Source: Spisula solida (Eukaryota; Mollusca; Bivalvia; Venerida; Mactridae). From it: a stretch of DNA of 64,000 nt. Below the pieces are notes generated by a model. The model searched no databases. It was not told the DNA's origin and was given only the letters and a program-made list of their open reading frames with translations. The position numbers and the translations under genes are program-made. This document shows, piece after piece, positions 23,503-36,839 of this stretch (position 1 is its first letter; every line of letters begins with the position of its first letter). The stretch lies in the NCBI GenBank assembly GCA_947247005.1, contig OX365955.1, forward strand, positions 47,595,822-47,659,821. The letters are read 5' to 3'.

Positions 23503-26500
23503 ATGATGGAAGACCAGTCAGCGTGGCCAAACAAACGGCCCATGCATACTACGGAGTTAGTACAACCAGCAGATAACACTGATGGTCTACCAACGGATTA
23601 CAAAGAAACACTCGCTACGCGTAAGGGTACAAAGCTGGACCAACGAATGAAAACTAGGGAAAGTAAATGTACCATGTTGTTGTGTTGTGGTTGTTATATT
23701 CCAAAGCGTATAATAGTGACAGTGCTGTTAGGCTTAGGTATGTTGTTAGTGTATGCTATGAGAACTAATGTTGGTGTGACCGTGGTTATGATTCTAGATG
23801 AGATGGCGTTTGAAAAGGTTGGCACTGTGGACGCTTTGATAAATGTAAGTATGGTTGATTATAGTTTGTTGCATGTACTGTTATATGGTAAACAGATACC
23901 GGGCGTGTGCAGGTCCCAACTAAGTTACCACATATTTCACATGTAAGATCTATGCTACTTACTTGATAGGCACTTTTTCAGCAGCCCTCGACAATTGTCA
24001 CTTTCAGCAGCCCTCGACAATTGTCACTTTCACCAGCCCTCGACAATTGTCACTTTCACCAGCCCTCGACAATTGTCACTTTCACCAGCCCTCGACAATT
24101 GTCACTTTCACCAGCCCTCGACAATTGTCACTTTCACCAGCCCTCGACAATTGTCACTTTCACCAGCCCTCGACAATTGTCACTTTCACCAGCCCTCGAC
24201 AATTGTCACTTTCACCAGCCCTCGACAATTGTCACTTTCACCAGCCCTCGACAATTGTCACTTTCACCAGCCCTCGACAATTGTCACTTTCACCAGCCCT
24301 CGACAATTGTCACTTTCACCAGCCCTCGACAATTGTCACTTTCACCAGCCCTCGACAATTGTCACTTTCACCAGCCCTCGACAATTGTCACTTTCAGTAA
24401 GAAACTATAGACCAAACGATCAAACATTGGACCTTAACGAAAGCTGTATGTAATTCGGGGTATCAGTTTTCTAGTATAAAATATGAAGTCGGTAGATGTC
24501 CAAATGTAACCCCCGACGGTACCCTAGAATTTATGCGACCCATTTTAAAAGTATGACGCATGTCTTGGCAAGTAAATCCCGTCTTCTTCCCTGTCTCTAA
24601 ACTGGATAGTCGTTAATGATGATCTAGCATGTGTGTCATATCTGTATTATACAGTGTTACTCATTACATAATGTAATTGATATAGATTGATAACTATGAT
24701 TCACACATGCTTCATCAGTCTCTGACGACAGCTGTTGTGTCAACTGGTTTGTTATATTTTAATGTATTTGATTGTGCGCCAAACAACTCTATACAGATCT
24801 TGCCTAACATAGCATGTGGCCCTTGATGTCGACTGGTAGTAATTTTTATCAACAAAACATACAATAAATGACCGTCTATGTAGCAAAATAGTTGACAAAT
24901 GTTTGACGTTTTGTTTTGACGCAAAAGGTATATAATTCGTAACCATTCAGATGACGAAAACAATAATAGCTGAGGTTTGGTGCTAACTATAGTCTTGTCT
25001 GGTTCGATTATCTGTGCTAACTGTAGTTTGGTCTGGTTCGGTTATCTGTGCTAACTATAGTCTGGTCTTGTTCGATTATCTGTGCTAACTACAGTTTGGT
25101 CTGGTTCGATTATCTGTGCTAACTATAGTCTGGTCTTGTTCGATTATCTGTGCTAACTACAGTTTGGTCTGGTTCGATTATCTGTGCTAACTATAGTCTG
25201 GTCTGGTTCGATTATCTGTGCTAACTATAGTCTGGTCTGGTTCGATTATCTGTGCTAACTATAGTCTGGTTTGGTTCGATTATCTGTGCTAACTATAGTC
25301 TGGTCTGGTTCGATTATCTAACTATAGTCTGGTCTGGTTCGATTATCTGTGCTAACCATAGTCTGGTCTGGTTCGATTATCTGTGCTAACTATAGTCTGG
25401 TCTGGTTCGATTATCTGTGCTAACTATAGTTTGCCTGGTTCGATTATCTGTGCTAACTACAGTTTGGTCTGGTTCGATTATCTGTGCTAACTATAGTCTG
25501 GTCTGGTTCGATTATCTGTGCTAACCATAGTCTGGTCTGGTTCGATTATCTGTGCTAACTATAGTCTGGTCTGGTTCGATTATCTAACTATAGTCTGGTC
25601 TGGTTCGATTATCTGTGCTAACTATAGTCTGGTCTGGTTCGAATATCTAACTATAGTCTGGTCTGGTTCGATGATCTGTGCTAACTATGGTTTAGTCTGG
25701 TTTTATTAGCTATGCATGTTTGGTTTCTCAGGACGATAAAATAAACACATTTACGTTTAAGTGTCAAGATGGCACATATTAAACACGAATAAAAGCGAAC
25801 TAGCGTTAGTTCGACCATAGTTTAATCACTAAAGTTTTTGACCGTCTCTAGTTGAATTATGGTTGTCATGGTTAGCGCCAAAACCCAGCCTATATACTAG
25901 TATCACGGTATAATATTTAATGGGTGAGGTAGGTTCTTTGTTTTATTCCATCATTTATACACGTTATTTTTTCTGAATCCTATTTTTAAGTAATAACAAT
26001 CTCTTGCATGGTAATTATTAATCGACCAATTTATTGATATAAAACTAAACGATTAGCTAACATACGAACAACTGCTACACGTGTGTTCTTGTTATCCTTT
26101 GATTTGTCACAGCTAAAAGGTTTTAATTGTACGTATTTTATTGATTTTATACTAATCTCTCCTCAAAAGAAGTCTGTGGTATATAGACGCATTAATTTGT
26201 TCTGGTTTGTCGCTAAGTAATAAGAAAGGGCAGCTGGATTCTCTTCAAATTACTAGTATATCTGTTTCAGCTACCACGGGTTGATTGGGACAGTCTAATG
26301 GTTGGTTTTCTGCACAGTGTTTTCTATATTGGTCACCTTATCACACAACTACCGGGTGCTTTATTTACCACACTGTGGCCGAGCTACAAGTAAGTTGATT
26401 ATTATATCCGGTATACATCAGATTGTCTCCCTTTTGTTTTCCTTCATGGCCTCACCATTTTTTCAAGAATTACTTACAACCAGTCCTAAACATCCCCTTC

Positions 26501-29500
26501 CGTAACTTCTCTACATGAAGAGTACATGCCTGTAGCCAATACCAGGGAAAAACAAGTTACAATGTTGACTAGCAAGCCGCGGAGTAATCCACATACACAT
26601 AGAGAAAATCGAAGCATGTATTATTACCGCAATAAAACATGGTATCAAATTTGATGTTACTATTTACGCCCCGTATAACGTGACATGTTTATGAATGAAT
26701 GAATGAACGTAAACTTTATGGTAAAAACTTCTACGAGTCGCGATGACGAGGCAAGTAGCTCGAGAATCCAGTGTTACAGCTATGACGCATCTATTTTTAG
26801 AAACTCCAATATACTCTCGAAATAAAGATTCATAAAAACTTCTGATAATCAATTCATTTATATTTTTCATTTCATGAAATAGATACACTATACTCGTGTT
26901 ATTAAAATTGTTTCAATGTTTAAAATGTGTTATTTCCTTCAGAAAACGATGGTCGTTTTCGTTAACGAGGGAGATAATTGTACCAGCTAATAAGCCACTC
27001 AATTTCAGCGTGGAATTATGTTCAATGTCAAATGGGTGAAAATGGAATGCGCGCAGTTAAATAGTGCGGGATATTATCGTATTTAGAATCGAAATAAAAA
27101 CTCTGTTCTTGTATTTTGTCGGTGAATAAAACACGGGCACTCGTTCGGATGCGGAAAATATTTTTCCGCATCCGAACTCCTGCCCATGTTTTATTCACCG
27201 ACAAAATACTCGAACAGATTTTTATTTCTTAAATAATGATCAACACTCGTAACACTTGTATGCCATATAAAGGCGATTTTTTCACATCTGAGTACATCGG
27301 TTGTGTTACCGGCGTATTTTGTATGTCTTCTCATTAACCACTGGGTGGACTTTAACCAAACTTTATAGAAATGGTCCATATTGTATAAACAGGTCAGGTT
27401 GAATGCACATGTAGGTCACAGGAGCCAAACATATTTTATTCGTGAATATATCAATGTACTAAAATGGGCGATGCAGGGTCATATTGGACATCTTGTTTAT
27501 TATTGCGATTGACTGCGTACATTTAAGGTGAACGGGTACTTTTAAAAATAATAACATATCCTATCTTTGAAACTAGAAGTTATTTGCAATTCATTGGTGC
27601 ATCTTATATGGCGTTGTTTGTGTCTTTAGTTTGTAGCTGTATTACAACAGACGTATGTTTTATATCATATTGAAATTAATCAAATCCAACAATGGTCATC
27701 ATCGTACTTGTAACCGTAATTCAATACTACTAGTATTTCAATGTTTTTCAGGCTGTACGGCGGATGTATATTTGTTTCCTCTTTACTCAATCTGTTACTA
27801 CCAGTTTGTATAGATAATGGATTATATTCACTGACGTGTGTTGTTAGGTGTTGCCAAGGACTTTCAGAGGTATGTTAAAGATGTTCTGATTTCTTCATTT
27901 TTAAAACCACACGTTTTACCAGGAAGCTCAATTGGTAATTCAGTAACCGGAATATGGGCACGTTATTAATTATAGAAAATGAGGTATGACTTTGGTAGCT
28001 GACTTAAAACATATTGTCTATTACTGCTGCGTGTGGGGAAGCTATCCTGTTGCCTTGTGGACAGTCTAAGTGTTCTTCCAGTAAGAATTTTCATTTAAGG
28101 GAAGTGGCTACTTGTGGAATAACAAACTATGTTGATTGAATGCCACTTGATGGTCCAGAAACTGGGGACAATATGTAACAACCAATGAGCCAATATAGTA
28201 TTATCGCATGAGTCTATATAACTTGTAAGTAGTCCATTCCAATATGCATCGCAATAGACATAGTTGCCGGTGACAAACGGATATGTCCGAGTTTTCACGA
28301 CTGGGAAGTAAAATATCTGAAGCTAACTGTAACATGGTGTTTATCATTGTAGGGTATGTTGTATCCAGCATGTTACTGTGTATTAAGACATTGGGGAGTA
28401 GAATATATGAAGCTAACTGTAACATGGTGTTTATCATTGTAGGGTATGTTGTATCCAGCATGATATGGTGCATTCAGACATTGTGGAGTAGAATATATGA
28501 AGCTAACTGTAACATGGTGTTTATCATTGTAGGGTATGTTGTATCCAGCATGTTACGGTGCATTAAGACATTGAAGAGTAGAATATATGAAGCTAACTGT
28601 AACATGGTGTTTATCATTGTAGGGTATGTTGTATCCAGCATGATATGGTGCATTCAGACATTGTGGAGTAGAATATATGAAGCTAACTGTAACATGGTGT
28701 TTATCATTGTAGGGTATGTTCAATCCAGCATGTTACGGTGCATTAAGACATTGTGGAGTAGAATATATGAAGCAAACTGTAACATGCTGTTTATCATTGT
28801 AGGGTATGTTGTATCCAGCATGTTACGGTGCATTAAGACATTGTGGAGTAGAATATATGAAGCAAACTGTAACATGGTGTTTATCATTGTAGGGTATGTT
28901 GTATCTAGCATGTTACGGTGCATTAAGACATTGTGGAGTAGAATATCTGAAGCAAACTGTAACATGGTGTTTATCATTGTAGGGTATGTTGTATCCAGCA
29001 TGTAACGGTGCATTAAGACATTTTGGAGTAGAATATATGAAGCTAACTGTAACATGGTGTTTATCATTGTAGGGTATGTTGTATCCAGCATGTTATGGTG
29101 TATTAAGACATTGAAGAGTAGAATATATGAAGCTAACTGTAACATGGTGTTTATCATTGTAGGGTATGTTGTATCCAGCATGATATGGTGCATTCAGCAG
29201 ACATTGTGGAGTAGAATATATGAAGCTAACTGTAACATGGTGTTTATCATTGTAGGGTATGTTGTATCCAGCATGTTACGGTGCATTAAGACATTGTGGA
29301 GTAGAATATATGAAGCAAACTGTAACATGCTGTTTATCATTGTAGGGTATGTTGTATCCAGCATGTTACGGTGCATTAAGACATTGTGGAGTAGAATATC
29401 TGAAGCAAACTGTAACATGGTGTTTATCATTGTAGGGTATGTTGTATCCAGCATGATATGGTGCATTCAGACATTGTGGAGTAGAATATATGAAGCTAAC

Positions 29501-32500
29501 TGTAACATGGTGTTTATCATTGTAGGGTATGTTGTATCCAGCATGTTATGGTGTATTAAGACATTGTGGAGTAGAATATCTGAAGCTAACTGTAACGTGG
29601 TGTTTATCATAGTAGGGTATGTTGTATCCAGCATGTTACGGTGCATTCAGACATTGGAGAGTAGAATATCTGAAGCTAACTGTAACATGATGTTTATCAT
29701 TGTAGGGTATGTTGTATCCAGCATGTTATGGTGTATTAAGACATTGAAGAGTAGAATATCTGAAGCTAACTGTAACATGGTGTTTATCAGTGTAGGGTAT
29801 GTTGTATCCAGCATGTTATGGTGTATTAAGACATTGTGGAGTAGAATATCTGAAGCTAACTGTAACATGGTGTTTATCATTATAGGGTATGTTGTATCCA
29901 GCATGTTATGGTGTATTAAGACATTGAAGAGTAGAATATCTGAAGCTAACTGTACCATGGTGTTTATCATTGTAGGGTATGTTGTATCCAGCATGATATG
30001 GTGTATTAAGACATTGGAGAGTAGAATATCTGAAGCTAACTGTAACATGATGTTTATCATTGTAGGGTATGTTGTATCCAGCATGTTATGGTGTATTAAG
30101 ACATTGGAGAGTAGAATATCTGAAGCTAACTGTACCATGGTCTTTATCATTGTAGGGTATGTTGTATCCAGCATGTTATGGTGTATTAAGACATTGGAGA
30201 GTAGAATATCTGAAGCTAACTGTAACATGATGTTTATCATTGTAGGGTATGTTGTATCGAGCATGTTATGGTGTATTAAGACATTGGGGAGTAGAATATC
30301 TGAAGCTAACTGTAACATGATGTTTATCATTGTAGGGTATGTTGTATCCAGCATGTTATGGTGTATTAAGACATTGGAAAGTAGAATATCTGAAGCTAAC
30401 TGTAACATGGTGTTTATCATTGTAGGTAATGTTGTATCCAGCATGTTATGGTGTATTAAGACATTGTGGAGTAGAATACCTGAAGCTAACTGTACCATGG
30501 TGTTTATCATTGTAGGGTATGTTGTATCCAGCATGTTATGGTGTATTAAGACATTGTGGAGTAGAATACCTGAAGCTAACTGTAACATGGTGTTTATCAT
30601 TGTAGGGTATGTTGTATCCAGCATGTTACGGTGTATTAAGACATTGTGGAGTAGAATACCTGAAGCTAACTGTAACATGGTGTTTATCATTGTAGGGTAT
30701 GTTGTATCCAGCATGTTATGGTGTATTAAGACATTGTGGAGTAGAATACCTGAAGCTAACTGTAACATGGTGTTTATCATTGTAGGGTATGTTATATCCA
30801 GCATGTTATGGTGTATTAAGACATTGGACTGCACCTTCAGAACGTAGTCGACAAGTAGCAGCAGTCCTATCATGTAATGTATACTTCGTTATGTCGAACA
30901 CGCTTATGTGGAACATTTTAAATAGGTCAAAGATTGTCAGTCTTAATCGCAGCTCTTGTTATATAACTATATATATATTCATTAACGCCGCATTACCATT
31001 TTTTCAGCGTTTCTGTCATGTTACTATTAGGCAAACGTTCAATAGAAAAACATTCATGCAAAAAAAATTTATTGTCAATTGGTTATTGAACTATTAAAGG
31101 ATATTTGATTTAAAATGCACTATTCAAACAATAGCTCTAAATAAAATTTCGAACCAGGCATATTTGCATAATAGAGGAGGCCCGACGGTATGTTCCCTTT
31201 TTATTATTGAAATTGTCAATTCTACATTGTCAAATATGTTTCCTCGTAGATTTAAGTTTTTATTATTCTGGTTGTAGGTGCGTATGCTGGTGCTATTGTA
31301 GGATTTCCTCTGGCTGGTTTAATTACACACTATCTACGCTGGCATTATATCTTCTATATAAGTGGTAAGTTTGTTTTGTTGTACAGTTTGTGTTCTATTG
31401 CCAATCTTGTATATAACAAGGTAGTATAGATAAGGAGTACATGTGTTAGTTTATTTACTTCGGCTATTCCAAACAAGTTTACTTTTTTACTTATTACTCC
31501 CAAACAATAAAAAAAACTCGCTATGAATGTAAAGCCCTTTGCCGGGAACTGTTTACGTGTGCTTGCGCCAAACATGAACGAAGCCCTTGTGAACATTTAA
31601 AAGTAACGCAATAGTTTCCTAATAAGTAATACATCCTATATCGATATAAGATAATGTAAACTGGTAAATTATCCATTCAACGACCACCATCGATAAACCA
31701 AATAAAGTAGAGGAAACTTGCGACAGTAAAAATGGACATTTTGATTTTTAAATTTTATTGTTTAAGTGAACTAACAGTCTATACGTGTAGGTTTACAGCA
31801 ACTCTAAATTCACACAAGTAAAGCCTTGCAATAGAGTATTGACTCTCGAGTAAACATTAGTTGTATATTTAATGTTTGAAATGTTTTGTAGGAATTCTAT
31901 GCATCATATGGTTCATGTTTTGGGCCAGTCTGGTATATGAGAGGCCTTCACATCATCGTTCTATTAGTGATGAAGAATTTGATTTTATGCAGAAATCACA
32001 AGGTGCTGATGTCATTGACTACGAGGTATATAATAATGCAGCCTAACAATGAATACAACCTATAATGTTTAACCTCTCCAAAGCATCACCCTTTTGGAGA
32101 AGCAAAGCCAAGTTCTTGCTAAGACATGTATTCATTATTATAGTCATAATTATAGCATATAGTGCTGAAGGTATTAAATCTATGTACACATTGTGTTGCC
32201 AGAATATGTTTTTAACTCAAAACAAAACTGGTTGTCGACCCTATATATAATGACCATGACGTAGTGGCCATAATCTTGTAACACCATGATATTGTAACAC
32301 CATGATATTGTAACACCATGATATTGTAACACCATGATATTGTAACACCATGATATTGTAACACTATGATATTGTAACACTATGATATTGTAACACCATG
32401 ATATTGTAACACTATGATGTTGTAACACTATGATATTGTGTATTGTACCTTGATAGATGAGCCGAATGTTTACAACTACTGTCTGTGTACTGTACGATGT

Positions 32501-35500
32501 TATATTGATGTCGTTAATGCATCTGCTGGATAAGCTATTTAGATGTCGTTATATATCTTTGAAAGTCGATTTATTTCTGAAAGCTAGTTTTATGTTTGAG
32601 CCAAGTACTAGTAACTTCCACAAACACATGACTTGTCCATGTTTATTCACGTAACAGTTTGATACATTGCTTACAATATTAAAGGCTATAAATCATTAAC
32701 TTAGTGTTGAGAAACACTGTAACGTTTACTCCCCACTTACTCTTTATACTTACATGGGTTGCAACAAACTAAATGTTTTCAATTCATAAACATCTTCAAA
32801 TGAGTAAGTATAATAGATTATAGATGCTTGATATTGTGTTTCAGAACATAGATATACCGTGGGCGTCAATATTAACATCACTACCTGTTTTAGCAGTATG
32901 TTTCTGTCATTTTGTTCGACAATGGGTTCTAGGCTTGATGTTGACAAACGAACCATTGTATTTAAACGAGTTTGGATTCAACATTGCTGAGGTATGGACA
33001 ACTTTGTATTTCATATTTGCATGTTTTCAATGAATGAATATTACGTTTTGTATCATATGTAATACTGTGACAGGTTCGATGTACATCGATTTTGCTAATT
33101 CGAAAAATGAGCCGGTATATGTGTTGAACATTGTTTTGGTTCATTTAAAAACACTAAAAACATTGTGTTAATTTGAATTCCAACATTCTACTTTCAGACT
33201 GGCCTATATGCTGCCATACCACACATTGTGAAGGTGATTCTGTCCTTTGCCAGTGGTTATGTTGCTGATTTGTTGTTGAATTCCAAGTCATTGTCAACCA
33301 CAGTTGTACGGAAATTATTTGTCGGTCTAGGTAATGAAGCATTATCAGTACCAGTGTAGCAATACCACGTGACTATTGGCTACAGTTACAAGAAGAAATT
33401 TGTAAACATTGGAAAATAAGACAGACATAAGTATTTTATTTCTTCATCGATTGCTATGAAATATACGCCACGCTAAGAGGAACATTATGTGCTTTCCATG
33501 ATATATAACATCTTTTTCAGCAGCTTTACCGATTTTTCCATTACCCTGTGAAACCTACACGTTCCACGGTTTCACAGGGTAATGGACAAAACGGCACAGT
33601 CGCTGAAAAAGATTTTATATTTCATGGAAAGCAAATAATTGTCCCCTTAGCGTGGCGAATATTTCATAGAAATCGATGAAGAAATAAAACGCTTATGGCT
33701 ACATTCGTGTTCCAATGTTTACACATTTCTACTTGGAACTGTTGTCAAAAACCACGTGGTATTGCTACACTGAGTACCTTATTCGTAAATATAACGTATT
33801 ATGTTGCAATATTGTTCACGGTATGAATTTGCTTCTCAGTTGCGTCAGAGAACTTTTATGTTTTGATATGGCTCCAGTGGAACTCATATGTCATGTATCC
33901 AGAGTTCCTTCAGAGCGTTACCTCAGTTTTCACTGATAATCAGTGTATCTGGATACATGCCGTGTAGTTTGTCACAGTGGTGTGCGTCCTGTTATTTTAT
34001 ATTAGATGTGTAAGTATGTTTGGTCGTTGCCAATCTAACCATAGATGTCATAAATCTGGTGTACAGGGTGGCAAGTTTCGCCCTATATCAGAAAGTGTAT
34101 GTTATTCCCTGATAGTTGCAACTAGGGATCATGTCCTCCACATTTGAAGACATTTTTATTGCTTGGTTGCAAATGATTCTAGGAAAACTGGTATATAACC
34201 GAGAGAGTTATTGACAAAATGCATGAACCTTCCAATGAAGTCGAACACTTATAAATGCCTTAATTATTACTATATTTCCAGGGTTTGGTATACAGGCTGT
34301 GGGTTTTATTGTGCTATCATTTATGTATAATGGCACTGCAGTGGTGATTGTGTTAACAATAACAGTGGGTGCATTTGGTATAACTACATCAGGTATATAT
34401 AAAAATTATCTTTTTTACTATAATTTATGTAGTATTATCCGATGACTGTAGACATTGTCAGGGTAGCTTCGATCAACTATCAATCGGATGAAATCATATT
34501 AATGTTGATAAAAACTGTGATTGAATGATGCCATCGATGCATAGTTAATTGTGGCTGTTATCTAAAGCTGGTCCAGTAAGCGCAATGGATAAAGTTCTTC
34601 CGTGTCTCTGGAGCAATATTGTCTACGATCAGGTCATCTACATAGAGAGAGGTTTTCAGTTGCTTAGGTAAGATGGTTGGTAGCAAATTCAAGAAAAACT
34701 GGCGAGGTCAAATGACCGCTGTACACGGCTGTCATGTTTTTGTTGTTAAACACGACAAAGAGAACAAAATGGGCGATTATTATTGTAAACATGGAAGGAC
34801 AATGAATAATGCGCTCTATAAATCTGTAAAGGACACACACCTGATCTCAGCAAATTGAAATTCGTAGTGTCTGCGCACAAGTTTCTTAATTTCATAAATC
34901 AGAGATCACAGCAAAGTGAGATATATATTTGCTAGAGAAATAATATTTTAACATATAGTTGTGTCTCATACATACTAGTTCGATGCATATGTGCATCAGT
35001 AACGATGAGGCAGTTCTGTTGTCTTTCTTAGATATTGTATTACTGAAAAGTTGTCAAGGTCACTAAATAAGTATAATTATGCTAAGAGTGTTTACATTTT
35101 ACAGGTTGGTCAGTAAATCATTATGATCTATCTACAAGATATGCCAGTAGTTTGGTGGCTGTTTCATCAACGTTTGGATCTATTGGTGCAATCATCGTGC
35201 CCCTGGCAACCGGTCAACTAACGGCTGAACAGGTGATTAGCGCATGTAGTATTCTTTGAAATTTGGAAATGTCCTTATATAATCCGAATTCAGAAATAAA
35301 TTCTTTTGACAAAGTGACTTGAAAACGTCCGTAATATTTAATTATTATTAACATACTACTGGGTATCGATAATTATGGAGAAATGGTCTTAATTAAGAGT
35401 AAAGCTTTCTTTGTATTTGTAACAATACCGCCCTATACTTGTACACAATAAAAGGTATTGTTATTTATATGAAAATGATTGGTGAGCCTAATATGTAGTA

Positions 35501-36399
35501 AATGTGCGATAACTTGCAATAAAAGAGAATTGTAGTGAACGAGTACTTTTATCAATTACTGTCGTCTTTATTTCCAGACAATAGGAAGTTGGTCCTACGT
35601 GTTTTATCTAACGGCATCAATTGTTGCTACAGCGGCTGTGTTTTATTTAATTTTCGGTTCCGGTAAGTTGTTGACACACTAGTAGCCTTCTTTAAATTCA
35701 ATAACCATTTCCATAATAAATTGTAAGACGATTGTGTTTATATTAAAGTTCTACACTTGATTCGGAGAATCTTCGATCGTTAAATAAAATGCGTGCGTAC
35801 CACCTTAATACAGAAGGGAGACAATTATGTTTTTATATCGTCCAAATATATTGTCTGAATTGTCGCCCTTGTTGCAATGAAAAACCAAAATCAATTAAAA
35901 TAGTAGGGTTGTAAGAATGGTATCTACATAGAATACTACACAGTGTACCTAAAAATGCCGAGCATAGCCTTTATTTGCCAATCAGCTTTATGCTGAAATA
36001 TGGCAGGCATATATGTGTGCCCCCACCCGGATTTGAACCCGGGTCTAAACATTTCCTATCGCATCTCGTACTTTTACTGCAGGTGAACAACAGTCGTGGT
36101 CGGACCCCCCAGCACATATACAGTTAGTTCAGAAAACAGATCCGTTAGCAAGAAAGCCATATTCTACACATCAGTTACAAGACTCGTTCACAGACAGACC
36201 TGGGAGTCCATCAAGCAAAGACAAAGATACAACACTAGATACTGTATCTACTAACAATTCACCAAACTATGGAAGCACAAATATGAACGCTGACCTGACT
36301 AAAATATCTGCGAAGTTTATAGAACGACTTACTGATGTGTCTGAAAGTGGAGGAGACACAGTCAAACAAACTGACTCACATGACGACAACGATACATGA
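23503..36399 (+). CDS. SLC17A-like: SLC17-family anion transporter, VGLUT type, complete, twelve exons
   Basis: Major-facilitator organic anion transporter, probably vesicular. Exons: 23503-23844, 26271-26389, 27752-27869, 30786-30873, 31278-31364, 31892-32025, 32845-32991, 33198-33330, 34282-34392, 35105-35232, 35578-35662 and 36083-36399; 602 aa, every junction in phase. Landmarks: CCGCYIPKR then TM1 with Arg87 in YAMRTNVG; His129 in FLHSVFYIGH; Arg186 and Glu193 in RCCQGLSEG; YPACYGVLRHW and APSERSR; AYAGAIVGFPLAG; Arg321 in HFVRQW; NHYDLSTRYAS; SGEQQSWSDPP at the start of the polar tail. The charged membrane residues match those essential in mammalian VGLUTs, which favours the VGLUT branch over sialin, though substrate is inferred. 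ATG 23503 is the first in-frame Met; an acceptor-like TTTCAG at 23400 suggests a further 5' UTR exon. Exon 4 follows a 28-copy array of its own 3' splice site. Confidence 0.93.
23963..24400. repeat. 26-bp minisatellite with perfect GACAATTGTC dyad, about 17 copies
   Basis: Unit AGCCCTCGACAATTGTCACT plus TTCACC, nearly identical throughout, in SLC17 intron 1, starting about 120 bp after exon 1. Each unit holds the 10-bp palindrome GACAATTGTC. Predicted frames over it are repeat artefacts. Confidence 0.95.
24995..25715. repeat. 34-bp minisatellite, about 21 copies
   Basis: Unit core GCTAACTATAGTCTGGTCTG followed by GTTCGATTATCTGT. Several units lack the TGTGCTAA part. In SLC17 intron 1. Confidence 0.95.
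27091..27229. mobile_element. 139-bp hairpin element in SLC17 intron 2
   Basis: Nearly perfect inverted repeat. Left arm holds AAATAAAAACTCTG, TTTTGTCGGTGAATAAAACA and GTTCGGATGCGGAAAA; the right arm is the reverse complement. No coding capacity; likely a small MITE. Confidence 0.8.
28290..30828 (+). repeat. 90-bp array of the SLC17 exon 4 3' splice region, 28 acceptors
   Basis: Every unit contains a branch-point-like GCTAACT, then TTATCATTGTAG (3' splice site), then the first 42 bases of exon 4 (GGTATGTTGTATCCAGCATG onward, encoding GMLYPACYGVLRHW). The first acceptor boundary is 28352/28353 and the last 30785/30786, 27 periods of 90 bp plus one 3-base CAG insertion near 29196. Only the last copy runs on into real exon 4. 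In the gene's frame each earlier copy reaches TAG after 29 codons, and some stop sooner. A frame in a different phase stays open for 597 codons but has no biological support. Confidence 0.97.
32275..32440. repeat. 16-bp minisatellite, about 10 copies
   Basis: Units of ACACCATGATATTGTA, some with ACACTATGAT, in SLC17 intron 6. Confidence 0.95.
33352..33772. mobile_element. Foldback MITE, copy 2 of 3, in SLC17 intron 8
   Basis: 421 bp with ends CAGTGTAGCAATACCACGTG and reverse complement, about the same length as 9423-9843 and very similar. Flanked by AGTAC on the left (33347-33351) and AGTAC on the right (33773-33777), a probable 5-bp target duplication. Confidence 0.9.
36024..36043 (-). other. 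tRNA T-arm-like motif
   Basis: The minus strand reads ACCCGGGTTCAAATCCGGGT, a perfect stem-loop with a pol III B-box core. No matching A box or acceptor stem is evident, so it is probably a SINE remnant. It lies 40 bases before SLC17 exon 12. Confidence 0.35.
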
Positions 36400-36830
36400 T
36401 ATATTTAATATAGTCGAACTTGTATTAGTTGTCACCTGAAAAAAGAAGCCACTTGCCTTAATTGAACAACCAATATCATAAAACCACAATCCCGTATTTC
36501 ATCATGATAACAAGTGCCTGTGTAATCCAGTCACCTGTTTCAAGTAGCCACACTTGGTGGACTTGTCGGCTGGTTCTTTAAGAGAGGTGGTACTTACTGA
36601 AGTTATGTGTTAAATTTCTTAGTAATTAATTAGTTGTTCGACGTTTGTTATTTCTAGCCTGTTATCTCGTATTATAACGCGAATTGTTTCAAACCAAATG
36701 TCTGTATTTGATTACTGCGTCACTGTAAATGGTTGATGAAAGCGCAAAATTATTTATTGATTATATTTAATGTTTCGTTGATATTTACATGATGTGATAA
36801 TTATTATGTTATTATCCATACTAGTCGGGT

Positions 36831-36836
36831 AATAAA
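36831..36836 (+). promoter_or_regulatory. Candidate polyadenylation signal of SLC17 gene
   Basis: AATAAA, about 430 bases after the stop codon, followed by an A-rich stretch. Confidence 0.6.
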
Positions 36837-36839
36837 TAT

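Noticed and set aside
29054..30847. 597-codon plus-strand open frame and matching long minus frames at 28.2-30.9 kb
   Set aside because: They are out of phase with the SLC17 gene and stay open only because the 90-bp unit is a multiple of three. The in-phase reading is the real exon start.
34560..34680. Possible tRNA-like A box (TAAGCGCAATGGATAA) in SLC17 intron 9
   Set aside because: No convincing B box at the right distance; too weak to call.
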